Assembly: GCF_019059575.1 (NCBI RefSeq)
Contig: NW_024881536.1
Coordinates: forward strand, 868,001 to 932,000
Reading direction: 5' to 3'
Source: Amphibalanus amphitrite
Taxonomy: Eukaryota; Arthropoda; Thecostraca; Balanomorpha; Balanidae
DNA length: 64,000 bases
Positions 27,320 to 38,550 of the stretch are shown here, piece by piece; within the stretch, counting starts at the first letter, position 1, and each line of letters opens with the position of its first letter. The notes under the pieces were generated by a model, which was not told where the DNA came from, made no database searches, and saw only the letters and a list, made by a program, of their open reading frames with translations. Position numbers and translations under genes: made by a program.

Positions 27320-28059
27320 CATGGATGAAGTATTCCTGGATAGGACACTCCCTATTCCCCAACACTAGCGCCGGCGACCAAGCGGCCGCCCTGGTGGCGG
27401 AGCTCCGAAACATCGGCGGCGAGTGCGCCGGCGGCCGCCGCACCGGCTTGCGTGCTAAAAACGCGGTAATGGAGGGCGAAATTAGCGAACTTAAGCTCAT
27501 AAGACACAATTTCAGACACTTTAAACATACTTTTTAGTCCTTTCTTTTAATTGTTATGGCTCCATTTAGTCACTATCACATACGGAATCATTACCTGATG
27601 CCCATAAACTGAGCCGGCATTCTTGACTTGCCAATGCAATTTATCATCAAATATCATCGTTCCTCGGCAGTCAAACAAGTTCCTATTGATGATTTAATAC
27701 AAATATCAAATTATTTTCATGTTATCGCATAAAACTTAACTTTATTCCAACATCGGCTCTTCGGCTGTAATCACGAACCCTCACTTGTCAGCAGAATTTA
27801 AGCAACTTCTTAAATCAAAACTGGGAAAAGAATATTTCCATGACATTCCTCAATTCCTGTTCTACCTGGTTCACAAAAGTTTTTATCAAAATCGGTTATA
27901 GGTAAGTAATAAACGACAAAAGTATACAAGAAGACACGCTCCGCCCATAGCCCGCAATGCTAAAATGGCGCCAGCGCCCTCGCCGTCGGGAAATCCGCCG
28001 CCGCCGCCGGGTGGTCGGAAAACCGGCGGAGTGTCCGATCCAGGAATACCTAATCCATG
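27320..28059. mobile_element. TIR element with 7-bp TSD, 740 bp, class uncertain
   Basis: The left end reads CATGGATGAAGTATTCCTGG and the right end, reverse-complemented, CATGGATTAGGTATTCCTGG. Similarity extends over about 32 bp to GGACACTCC. Direct repeats GTGGAAC flank it (27313-27319 and 28060-28066). GC-rich, CpG-rich blocks lie just inside both ends, with AT-rich DNA between. There is no transposase. CATG termini with a 7-8 bp duplication occur in the P superfamily, but that is a weak argument. Confidence 0.78.
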
Positions 28060-28066
28060 GTGGAAC

Positions 28067-29402
28067 CCAGTTTGGGTGTGATAAGTCTCGGCGGACTAGG
28101 ATATTATGGATTAGATGGGGAATTATGTAAGATGGTTTTGGGATGCATTAGCGATAGCATAGTAAGTTACAGGCTATTACCCAGAGGAAGTTTTCACACC
28201 CATGTTTAAAGGCTGCAGTAGGTAGGCATGCCATTTTCTAGGATGTAATTTTAGGGTAGCCCATGACTGTGTGGCTCTCACTCTGCATTGAGGTTCGAGT
28301 GAACTGTGTTTCGTTTTTTTATGGTAGTGGCGTTTGTAAATAGTTTTTTTTGCCAGAGTGAGGTGCCTATCTTGTCGTTGGTCAATAGAGCCTTGCCTAG
28401 ACATGCATAAGCGACAATCATCATATAGTAATATTGGTATGCAATATGCATATCCTGCCGATATGTCATCACACGCATTGTGAGATAAATGGCCCCGGTA
28501 TATATAACCCCCTTTTGATACGAGATTTCGGCTAAAAATGGTTGTGACACAATCTTTTTTTTTCTTCTTCTTCTTCCATGGCTTGGTGGTTGGCATCCGA
28601 CTCTGAACGGCGACGGATCGGCACACTCGGCGGGGCCGGCCCGCTTTGCCAGAGTCTTCTCTGGCCGCTGAAGGATTCCTTCACAGCTCCTGTGTCAGCT
28701 GAGGGAGTTCCGACCCCTCCCAGCTCATCTAGCTCCAGTGGTGCTGCCTAGCAGGTCTTACGGAACATCGTCAGGTATAGGCCAAGGTGGCCGGGGTTTT
28801 GAAAGGTACGTTATTCCATGTACGGGGCCCGGTACATATCTGTTAATGAAGGTTCTAGGGGACCCGATAGGGTGGATTGTGAACGCTTGGGCATGGGCGA
28901 TATCGGCATTTTTGAGGGGATGTTTGGTTCCACCAATAGGGACATGAGGGCAATGCTGGTGGAAAGTGAGATACTATGATAGTAATAAAATTATGATAAA
29001 ATCGTTAGGCGAAGCCCGAAGATAAAAAATGAATCTATAGCAAGTCTAACGTTAGACGTGTTTTCAACCTTGGTTTGCTGCTGCTGAGGGTTGTTAAATC
29101 GTCTGTAACTATCTTCAAAGCGGTCTATTTCTTAGCAAATTATTTCTACTTGTCGCTATAAAATATGAGATGACCTTTCTCCTGCAAAACAGCGAATGAA
29201 CATTGAACAATACAGGTCAGGTACTATCATTAATAGTTAAAATGAAGGAAGTCAGTATGCGTTGTTAGGACTGGGAGTTCCCCTCAGTGTCCCAAAATTG
29301 TATTTTGGCTTGGGTGGTCAAAGGAAAATTCCTAGGGGGTCGGGAACAATTTTCAAGGTGGGGGGGGGGGGGGGAGAGCATATAAAATACCTGACATGAT
29401 GC
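28067..29402. other. unassigned DNA with homopolymer tracts
   Basis: Contains a T/CTT-rich tract (28550-28576), which produces a poly-Lys frame on the minus strand, and a G-tract at about 29360-29374. No recognisable gene or complete element. Confidence 0.4.
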
Positions 29403-29410
29403 ATATGAAG

Positions 29411-30335
29411 CGGTGGCGTAGCTAGGGGTCTAAGGGGACACGTACCCCACCTCCCCATCGGGTTCAAAGGGAGCCTCGCTCCGGTCCGAGGGGTCCTGCG
29501 GCGCTATTTGACCACTGGGGGTTAACAATGGCAATATAGAAGGGCCCCATGGGGCTCGTTAGAGCTCCTCATGGACCCTAATTGCCACACTATGATCTCT
29601 TTAAGGGCCCTACGCCGGATTCTGAGGGCCTCCTGGGCCTTTATAAGGGCTCCTCAGTGGTCTCCCAAGGCCCGTTACTGGCCTCTGAAAGTTCTTACCG
29701 GCCTATGAGGGGCCAGTTCTAGGGGCATTTCTTGCCTGTGATGGTCCCACAATTATTTTTCTGATGGCCCTATAACGGCAACGGTGGGGGCCCTAGTCGG
29801 CGCCTATGGGGGCCCACACCGGTGTCTGAGGGTTTCACATCCCCAACTCTTGAGTGCCTACACTAGTGCCTATTAATGCCCTATATCGGAGACTCTGAGA
29901 GCGAGGACCCTAATCCCTACCCTACCCAATGCCTGCGCATCTATAGGCCACCCACTGGTGACTTCTGAGGGCCCCACACCGGTCCGGTGACTCTCAGGGC
30001 CCCACCGGCGTATGATAGTACCATGCCGGTCTCTAAGGACCCCACAGAACTTCTTCTGCTGGCCTAAGGGCCTCTTGCCGGTCACTGAGAACCCCCTGCC
30101 GGCTTCTAGGGGGTTCGCGTCAGCAGCTCAGGCCCCACACCCGTATGTAACGGCTCCACACCAGCGTCTATGAGGGCCCACAGCAACGCCTGTAAGGACC
30201 CTCACCGGCGCCTCTGAGAGAATCATACTGGCACCTCTGAGCGCCCACACCGGCACCTGCATGACATTCCCACACCAGTGCCTCTAAAGGCCCCTTACCG
30301 GCGGCTCTGAGGGCCCTACGCCGGTTGTGAGGTTT
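29411..30335 (+). mobile_element. truncated hAT-type element with minisatellite
   Basis: Starts CGGTGGCGTAGCTAGG, alignable over about 55 bp with the nested terminus at 7976 (read on the minus strand). It is followed by the same type of degenerate array in the opposite sense, with units like GAGGGCCCACACCGG every 25-35 bp, to about 30330. The 8 bp before the terminus (ATATGAAG) are not repeated downstream, so the other end appears deleted or unrecognisable. Confidence 0.65.
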
Positions 30336-32159
30336 GCGCTGATATTGGTTACGCATAGCATAGCTAACTGTCTCTATGTTTGCTGGCAGCTCGAAGGGGA
30401 AGCGGAAAATATGTTTCTAGCTGAAGAGAGTGACTAAATGGTGAGTTATCTTTGCAGCTTTTCGGGTCACAGAATGTGAACACCCGGCTTCATGCATTCC
30501 TACGGCCGCGGGCTTTTTTACGATCCCACGCCACTTCACGTTGCCCACACCCCGCCCTCAGATTCCGCGGTGTATCCGCCAGTCGTCGCCGCCCTCTGGT
30601 GAAGCAAACAGCGTCCTTCAGAAGGGCTGTTCTCGCTCCGCTACTCCGGGGAGGATAGAGCTGTGAAGAGGCTCCTCCGGTCTCCACCCAGTGTGAGCAG
30701 GTGGAGAGGGAGGGTGCTGATGGTATCAGCCGGGATCGGCCGGATGATCCGGGATCACGCCGCCGGCCGAAGGCACGCCTCACCCCCATCAGTTTATCTC
30801 GAAAGGAATTGGTTTCCTGTCAAACCCTCGATGGCTTCAGGCGGCTGAAGTGTTCTGCTTTGAAGGAAGCGCGCTTGGATTCCCTTCTCTTCCCGTCTCC
30901 GCCCGGGCGTAAGTCACCGAGCTGTGACTGGCGCCTGGGCGTTATTCGCCCAGCTGTGACTTGTTGGAGACATTCCTGGGCGTTAGCACCCGCAGTGTTG
31001 TGATTTAAACCTTCAGAGGGAGAATTTAAAACGATAGGTTATGTACCACATGTTTGTCGTCACTGCTATCTTTGATAAATGTCTACATTAACGCGCTCGT
31101 AAACAAAATAATCCAGAGATTTGTTGAGCGGGGTTGTATTTATCGGTTGGTTCCGATGACTGGGCTGCGGGCCGTTTTGATGAAGCGGCAGTCAGCACGC
31201 GGCAGCACAGGGCGGAGGTAAAGTGCCAGCGCTCGGCGGGGCCAGTCGGAGCGAGGGCCTTCCTGGAGTAAAGGTCGGCGGTAGCTCATATTTCCGACAG
31301 ATGACAAGCCATTGTGTGCGCCGTGAAACATATGACCGGTGTGCGTGTACGCACGCTTGCAGCTAATCAAAACTGCCGCCCAGACAGACAGGATTCCTTT
31401 ATTTCACCTGCAGAAGCGGCGAAGAGACGGACGCCTTTTTCAGCCCGTTCGACTCGGCCACTCTGCAAGCGCTCAGTGATCTTCACTCATCTCTCGTCTC
31501 CTCTCCTGCTCTCCCCGATCCGCGCTCAGAACTCTCCCACTTTCCAGACAGCAGCCCAGTTTGCATTATCGCACCACTCTTTTCAATAACGACATGACTC
31601 AGAGGCTGCCAAAGAGCAAACTGTCCAATTAAGGCGCGCAACCACCGCTCCATCCAATTAGCACCATCAGGGCCCGGGGCGGCTGTGTGGGCTCATACAG
31701 CAGTGAGCAGACGTCCGAGCTCCATAGGCGGGCTTCACACCATCACCGGCCCAGCAGCGACCCGCGGCGCCCTGCTGAAAGCCGCGCCGCGCCGGTATAG
31801 CCACCGCTGCGCCGCAACAGCCGCCGACTCACCGCCGGCATTCAAATGAGTCGCCGCCGCCGTCCCGAGGGATCCGCCGTGCCGGCGATGGGCCTTCACG
31901 AGCCGACAAATGCCCGTGGCCCACCGGCGCCCCCCGCGGTCGCTCGTATCTTCTGGCCGATGGGCCTTCGGCAGACGATCGGTCAGAACCCGTCCCGCAG
32001 ATGGGCCGGATTCATCACCATCGGAATCAATGGCGCCGCCGCCACCGTGCCGCCGTGCACGCCCGCCGGCCCGGCGAGAGAGGCGCCCGCGGAGGTGAGA
32101 GGGGCTCAGAAGGACCAGCGTCTAGCTTTTCGTTCAGCTTTGCTGTTACCCACCCTATA
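30336..32159. other. unassigned GC-rich DNA
   Basis: CpG-rich from about 30480 to 31010 and from 31680 to 32110. Frames of up to 104 codons (e.g. 31846-32160 on the plus strand) are Arg/Pro/Ala-rich and show no known domain. A promoter or 5' UTR region is possible but unproven. Confidence 0.4.
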
Positions 32160-33507
<1,348 letters not shown>

Positions 33508-33635
33508 CGCCGACACAGGGGCGGATCCAGGATTTTTCGGGAGGGGGGGGCGGCAAGTCAAAATAGGGGCGACCTGGCAATCTGGGGGCGCTTCATACGA
33601 AGGGGCGCCAAACCGTCGTCAAAATCGAGAGTCGT

Positions 33636-34818
33636 CGAAACCGCGCCCGCGCCGTGGTGTGGGACGTTGCCATGCTCCCCCTCAGGTTTTTCGCAAATAT
33701 CTGAAAAAACAGCTGTGCGCAGCGCCGCCGTTTTCAGCACACATTATCATGCACCTTTTTTGCACATGTTGTGAAAGTGTCAGGCCCGGGTCATGCAACG
33801 GCAGGTCACCAGGTCATGACAAGTGACCTAACCCCATGGAATGTTAAAATGCTCACCATTGCTATACCGACAGAACGGTCGCTTTGAAACTGTCAACGAT
33901 TGATGAAAGCAACAATATTCATGAAATGTATATCTCGGAATTTTGATATTTGTGGGCTAAGGTCAAGTCAGTTTTGCGACCTCTCCAATCTCCATTAGGT
34001 ACCTACCTATACCGGGTAGGTATACTACCTAAGTTTATGTGAGACACCTGAAAGGCTTTTGGACGAGCGCCATTCTAGACAATCGCAAGCATTAGGATAC
34101 ATGTAAAGTCAACACACTGAATAAGAAAATTGCACCTGTGACCATTCATTGTGTCCCACAGGTCATCCCAGGTCATGAAAGGTCCTGAACAGTTTTTTGA
34201 AAATAACTTTTGATAGATACATATGCTAGAACGATAAAAACACCTCCGTTGTGTTCAGCTCGACGATACAGATCGACTGATATGCAACATGACATTTCCC
34301 GGTGAGGTCATGACCTTGACCTGAGGTCAAATTATCAAAATTACCTTTGTCATGACCAAAAAATTACAAAATTACTCGACGACAGAAACGCGATGCTGGC
34401 AAACGTAATGTCGAGCCTCTCTTGAGTCAAAAGCTATTGCAGGAAAACATTGTTCGTAAAACTGCTATTTTTAGAGTTTTTGCCCTCTGGAGGCTAGACC
34501 GTTGACCAGAGGTCAATTCTGAGGGCAGTTCCAGAAGCACCTTTGAAAGGGCTATTGAATGCGCTTTACCGCGGCACTATAGCTCTATTGGTTTCCGATC
34601 TATGTGCCGGCGTTTCGAAAATTGTTGAAATAGGCAACATTTTACCTTTGATGACCTTTGGTGACCTGACCTTATTTGACCTAACCTAGAAAACCGCTTA
34701 CCGCGTGTCTCTAGTTCTACGCGACCTAGGAGCCGAGTTAGACGAGGGGACGTGACCTCCCCCCCCCCCCCCCTAGCACGACACGGAAAACTCGGACCAC
34801 CAGCACGGCGCGGGTTAA
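33636..34818 (-). mobile_element. GGTCA-rich TTAA element (copy c), inverted
   Basis: The right boundary is GGCGCGGG-TTAA (TTAA at 34815-34818). The left boundary is decayed (CGAA-ACCGCGCCC at about 33636). Read on the minus strand it follows copy a: CCCGCGCC end, G tract, CTAACTCGGCTCC, GGTCA-rich body, GGCGGCGC block near the far end. It is nested in the hAT element. One degenerate end suggests it is older than copy a. Confidence 0.75.
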
Positions 34819-34924
34819 AAGTCGTAGATGGGCGCCGCTACGTTAGCAAAAAATATTAGCAAAAAGGTGGCCTCCATTTGCTGGTGCATCCTTCTTCTCC
34901 TTTTTTTCTGGAAGCGTCTCACTT

Positions 34925-36200
34925 ATGCTGGCTTGCCTCACTTCTCCTGAGGGCGCCCAACCTCTGCTTGGATCGCCCAATGCCTCATGGGGAGGCCCAC
35001 TTTGCTTGAGTCGCATCATTTCTTCTAAGAACGACCTATTGGCTGTAGGCGACCCACTTATCTGGGACGGCCATCTTCTGCTAGAAGCGCCCCTCTTCTT
35101 CCTGATGCGTCACACTTCTACTTGGAGTGCACCTGTTCTGTTAGGGCGCCCCTTTGCTGCTGGGGAGTCCCTTTTCTACTGTGAATGGGGCGACCCTCTC
35201 CTGTTGGGCGACCCCAAATTCTGCTGGAGGCGCCCCATTTCTGTCCAACTTTTGCTGGGGTGCCCCTGTTCTGCAGGGGACACTTCTCTTTTGCTAGAGA
35301 CACCTCTTCTGGGGGCGCCTTTCCACTGCGGGGACTTATCTCTTCTGCCAGCGGCACCCCCTTTTTTTCTTATGTTTTTTTTTTTACTGGGGCGTCCCTC
35401 TTTTGTTCGGAGTGGGGCACCCTTCTCCTTTTCTGGGGCACCGCCCCTCTGCTGGGGCTGCCCTTCCGCTGTCAGGGGCGCCCCTCTTGTGCAGAATATG
35501 CTCCTCTTCTTCTTGTAATGAGGCGCCCCTCTTCTACTGGGGGCACCCGACGACTGCTGCCTGCTGGGAAGCCCATCTGCTGCCGGGGTAACTATCTTCT
35601 GCCGGATATTGTCAATGGGGCGCCCCTATCCTGTTTGGCGAGCCAAAACTCTGCCGGAGACTCCCTATTTCTGGTCAACTTTTGCTGTGGCGCCTCTCTT
35701 CTGCTGGGACGCCCCTCTTCTGGTGGGGGCGCCCCTCTCCTGTTGGAAACCCTTCTCTTCTGGGCCCCCTCCGCTGCCGGGGGCACCCCTCTTCTCTTAG
35801 TGGCATCCATTTTCTTCTTATGGGGCTCCTTTTTTTGCTGGGGCGCCCATCTGCTGTCAGGGCGCCTCTCTTCTTCTCGGAATGGGGGCGCCTCTTTCCG
35901 TTTGCTGGGGCGTCGCTCCTCTTCAGGGGTGCTTTCTCCTGCTGGGGGTGCCCTTCCGCTGCCAGGGGCGCCCCTCTTGAACAGAAGGTATCTTTTTATT
36001 CTTTTAATAAGACGCCGCTCTTCTGCTGGGGCGACTCTCATCTGCTGGGAACGGGCAATTGGGCGTCGCTCTCGTGCTTGGTGAGCCCAACTTCTGAGTG
36101 GAGGCGCCCTTTTTCTCCTCAACCTTTGCTGTGTCGCCGCTCTTCTGCTCGGGGCCCCCTCTCTGCCGCGGGCTATGGGCGCCTTTTCGGATGGAGGGGG
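34925..36200. repeat. 22-24-bp minisatellite with about 435-bp higher-order repeat
   Basis: Units resemble GGGGCGCCCCTCTTCTGCTG. On top of this, a longer pattern recurs: an AATGGGGCGaCCCTCTCCTG-type segment, a gap, then TTTCTGTCCAACTTTTGCTG or similar. It starts near 35184, 35614 and 36057 (spacings 430 and 443). Divergence between the three blocks is substantial. The long frames on both strands (up to 299 codons) are products of the repeat. Confidence 0.85.
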
Positions 36201-36242
36201 GGGGGGTGGCCGCCCCCGCCGCCCCCCGCTGGATCCGCGCCT
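36180..36242 (-). mobile_element. extra hAT-like terminus inside the element
   Basis: Read on the minus strand from 36242 it is CAGGCGCGGATCCAGCGGGG followed by G/C tracts, almost identical to the outer right end at 36764. A second start-like terminus, CAGGGGCGTAACCACGC, occurs at about 36325. Neither has a partner or TSD that I can find. This suggests internal duplication of the end or nested partial elements. Confidence 0.55.
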
Positions 36243-36643
36243 GAGGGGCGCCATGTTTTTTTTTCAATGGGGCGCCCAGTCGCCTGTGATCTTCAATGGG
36301 GCGGGGCGCCTGTTATGCTTTGCAGATCAGGGGCGTAACCACGCTAAAAGTGGTGCGGACAAACTTATAGGGGGCGCCATCCCTCAAGGGGGCGCCATCG
36401 CCCAAGGGGGGCGCCATTGCCTAAGGGAATGGGGTGAGTAAGAGGGGCGCCTTTATGTGAAAGAGGGGCGCCTATGAAGTTTATAGGGGCGCCTCCATGC
36501 GATAAAAGGGGCGCCTTGCCTTGGTAGCGACTGCGTATGCAATCCACTACCATCTACTGTTGCGTCGGAGCTTTGTGTGGGGCGCCATTGCATGGGTCGT
36601 GGGTATTGATAGTGCTAAAGCGCGCCTTATATGTATATGGCGT

Positions 36644-36683
36644 TGTCCGGTGCCCGGCGCCTGACGGCGCCGGGCACCGGACA
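36644..36683. repeat. 18-bp perfect stem with 4-nt loop
   Basis: TGTCCGGTGCCCGGCGCC (36644-36661), loop TGAC, then the exact complement (36666-36683). It is strongly GC-rich and would form a very stable hairpin or cruciform. It lies about 80 bp inside the right end of the hAT element. Confidence 0.95.
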
Positions 36684-36772
36684 GCTGAAAGGGCGCCACT
36701 TTGCCGGGGGGGGGGGGGGCGGCCGCCCCCGTCGCCCCCCCCCCCCCCCCTGGATCCGCGCCTGCGCCGACA

Positions 36773-37380
36773 CCCTTTAGCGCTCAGCTTTCATTTTCTC
36801 ATACCCACCATCCTCACCATCATTTCTCGCAAACTCCCCAGCCCCACCCAGCTAACCTCTCCCTCTGCCATCAGACCCCCTCCCATTTTTAGCAGACATC
36901 TCACCTCACCCACCCAGCAACTCGTCCAACAGACCTAGTTTCGGTGGAGTCTATTGACCCCAAGCCGGCTGGGGTCAGCCTGGGTCACTGTCGCGGGTTG
37001 AAACGATCCGGGCTAGCATTGCTCTGTGTCGAGTGTCGACATAAAAGAAGCTGTGATGGACGACACCATATATTTTGAGGCTTTTCATTAACACCTCATC
37101 TCGAGAGGACCATTACTTTGGCGATTAACTCGGGGCAGTTAGCTACGCGGTCTCTGAAAAATTAAACCGCTGCTAAGAGTGCAATCAAGGGACACATGTC
37201 AGCAGTATTTCATGAGCTGATGGTTGGTTTCTCTACTTATGCTCACTGGAAGTTTCAGACACTGATGTATTGCTAGTGATTGTTGTTGACAGGCCTTATG
37301 TGTATATGTCCATTGCGTATAGTTACTGTGCAATGTGAGCCCGTGCAGTTCTTTTTTTTTTCTGATTTTAATAGCTATGC
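36773..37380. other. unassigned DNA
   Basis: C-rich at the left (36775-36920), then mixed. No gene recognised. Confidence 0.4.
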
Positions 37381-38070
37381 TAGTTACGGAGCGAGCGAAG
37401 CGAGCGTAGTCTTTCCTTAGATTAACAGAAATTTCTGAGTATGAGCGGCCGGCCGGCCGGCCGTGCGGACGCTTTTGCGAGGCTTATATCTCAGCAACCA
37501 CTTGACCGATTTACACGCGGTAATTTTTGTAGGGTAGCTTCATTCCTTCTACCAAGTATTGGACTATTCCCCATGCATGTGGGTGACCCCTTATGCACGT
37601 GCCACGTGCAAAACGAAGAGGTGTCAGTTTTGTAATTGTTGCAATATCTCGGTAACTACTTGGCCGATTGCGCTGAAAGTTGGCATGTAGGTAGGCACCC
37701 ACTAGGCACTGCATATCCATGTGCCAGAGTTGGGGTGCTGCTGCACGTGCGCACGTGCAGGGGTCGTTTCCAGATCTCGAGAACGGCTGGACCGATTGCG
37801 CTCAAATTTGGCACACAGTTAGGGACCAGTTAGTAGGGTGCCGTGCACAAGTCAGTTGGGACCCATGTTGCACGTGCGCACGTGCAGGGTGCCGCTCCCA
37901 GATCTCGAGAACGGCTGGGCCGATTGTGCTCAAATTTGGCACATCGCTAGAAACCGGTCAGTAGGGTGCCGTGCACTAGTCAGTTGGAGGTACCCGCTCG
38001 AAATTTCGCACGTGCAAGACCCACCCCCTCGCTCGCTCCGTTAGTCGCCCCAAAAGGCGCTATACTGGTT
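37381..38070 (+). repeat. GAGCGAGCG-ended modular repeat (copy 1)
   Basis: The ends are inverted: GTTACGGAGCGAGCGA (left) and TCGCTCGCTCCGTTAG (right), followed by CGCCCCAAAAGGCGCTATACTGG. The interior has a GGCC-rich patch (37447-37464), then four related modules of about 125-135 bp. Each opens with a phrase like ATCTCGAGAACGGCTGG, continues through CAAATTTGGCAC, and closes with a CACGTG-rich palindrome. A second copy in opposite orientation occupies 60818-61715. Class and autonomy are unknown, and there is no ORF of note. Confidence 0.8.
37741..37760. promoter_or_regulatory. double E-box perfect palindrome
   Basis: CTGCACGTGCGCACGTGCAG is a perfect 20-bp palindrome with two CACGTG E-boxes. 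Its 18-bp core recurs at 37869-37886, 60998-61015 and 61124-61143, always at module ends of the GAGCGAGCG repeat. CACGTG/ACGTG is bound by bHLH and bHLH-PAS factors. Function here is not shown. Confidence 0.6.
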
Positions 38071-38542
38071 TTATAATCACCATTACTTTTTCATTTGTGA
38101 AACAGCAAATTTAATTGTGGTCAATACTGCTGATCACGTCGAATTCATCTTTCCAATTTAATGTATTCAAGGAGTATTCTGTCTGAAAGGTCACCAAGCA
38201 CCATTCCATGTCTAATCAATGAAATGGATAGGAAATAAATAACACCATTCGTTACGCTCTCCACCAATGGATTTGTAAGGCCGAAATTTATCGCCATCGA
38301 TATCTGTAGACATTTGTCCTTGATTCTTTTCACGACTAGTCTCGTTGTGAGAATATGCATGTGCAATGCGAGCGGTGTGCACTGTGCAGAGCCACGGAAA
38401 AAGCACCGGGATTTGCGTGATTGGCTATTGTGCTGGCACGCATCCCTAGTTAGTCACGCATCTGCCTCGAGCACATTAGGGACCGAAGGCGTCTTAGCAC
38501 GCTGCAGCGCAGCATGTCCTTCCGCTTACACAGCCGACACAG
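38071..38542. other. unassigned DNA
   Basis: Mixed composition, no gene recognised. It ends at the AAAGTGGC duplication of the next hAT element. Confidence 0.4.
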
Positions 38543-38550
38543 AAAGTGGC

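Larger units (their letters stand above)
33516..36764. mobile_element. non-autonomous hAT-type transposon, 3.25 kb, with nested insert
   Basis: The left end is CAGGGGCGGATCCAGG and the right end, reverse-complemented, CAGGCGCGGATCCAGG. Both run into G tracts. The flanks are identical 8-bp repeats CGCCGACA (33508-33515 and 36765-36772). It carries a GGTCA-type TTAA element (33636-34818), then a 1.3-kb minisatellite, then two extra hAT-like termini (36242 and 36329). Without the nested element it is about 2.07 kb. Terminal identity with 12223-14027 makes them one family whose internal arrays differ completely. Confidence 0.9.

Noticed and set aside
35185..36338. 299-, 220- and 218-codon open frames
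   Set aside because: They lie entirely in the 22-24-bp minisatellite of the hAT element and its G/C-rich end; composition follows the repeat unit.
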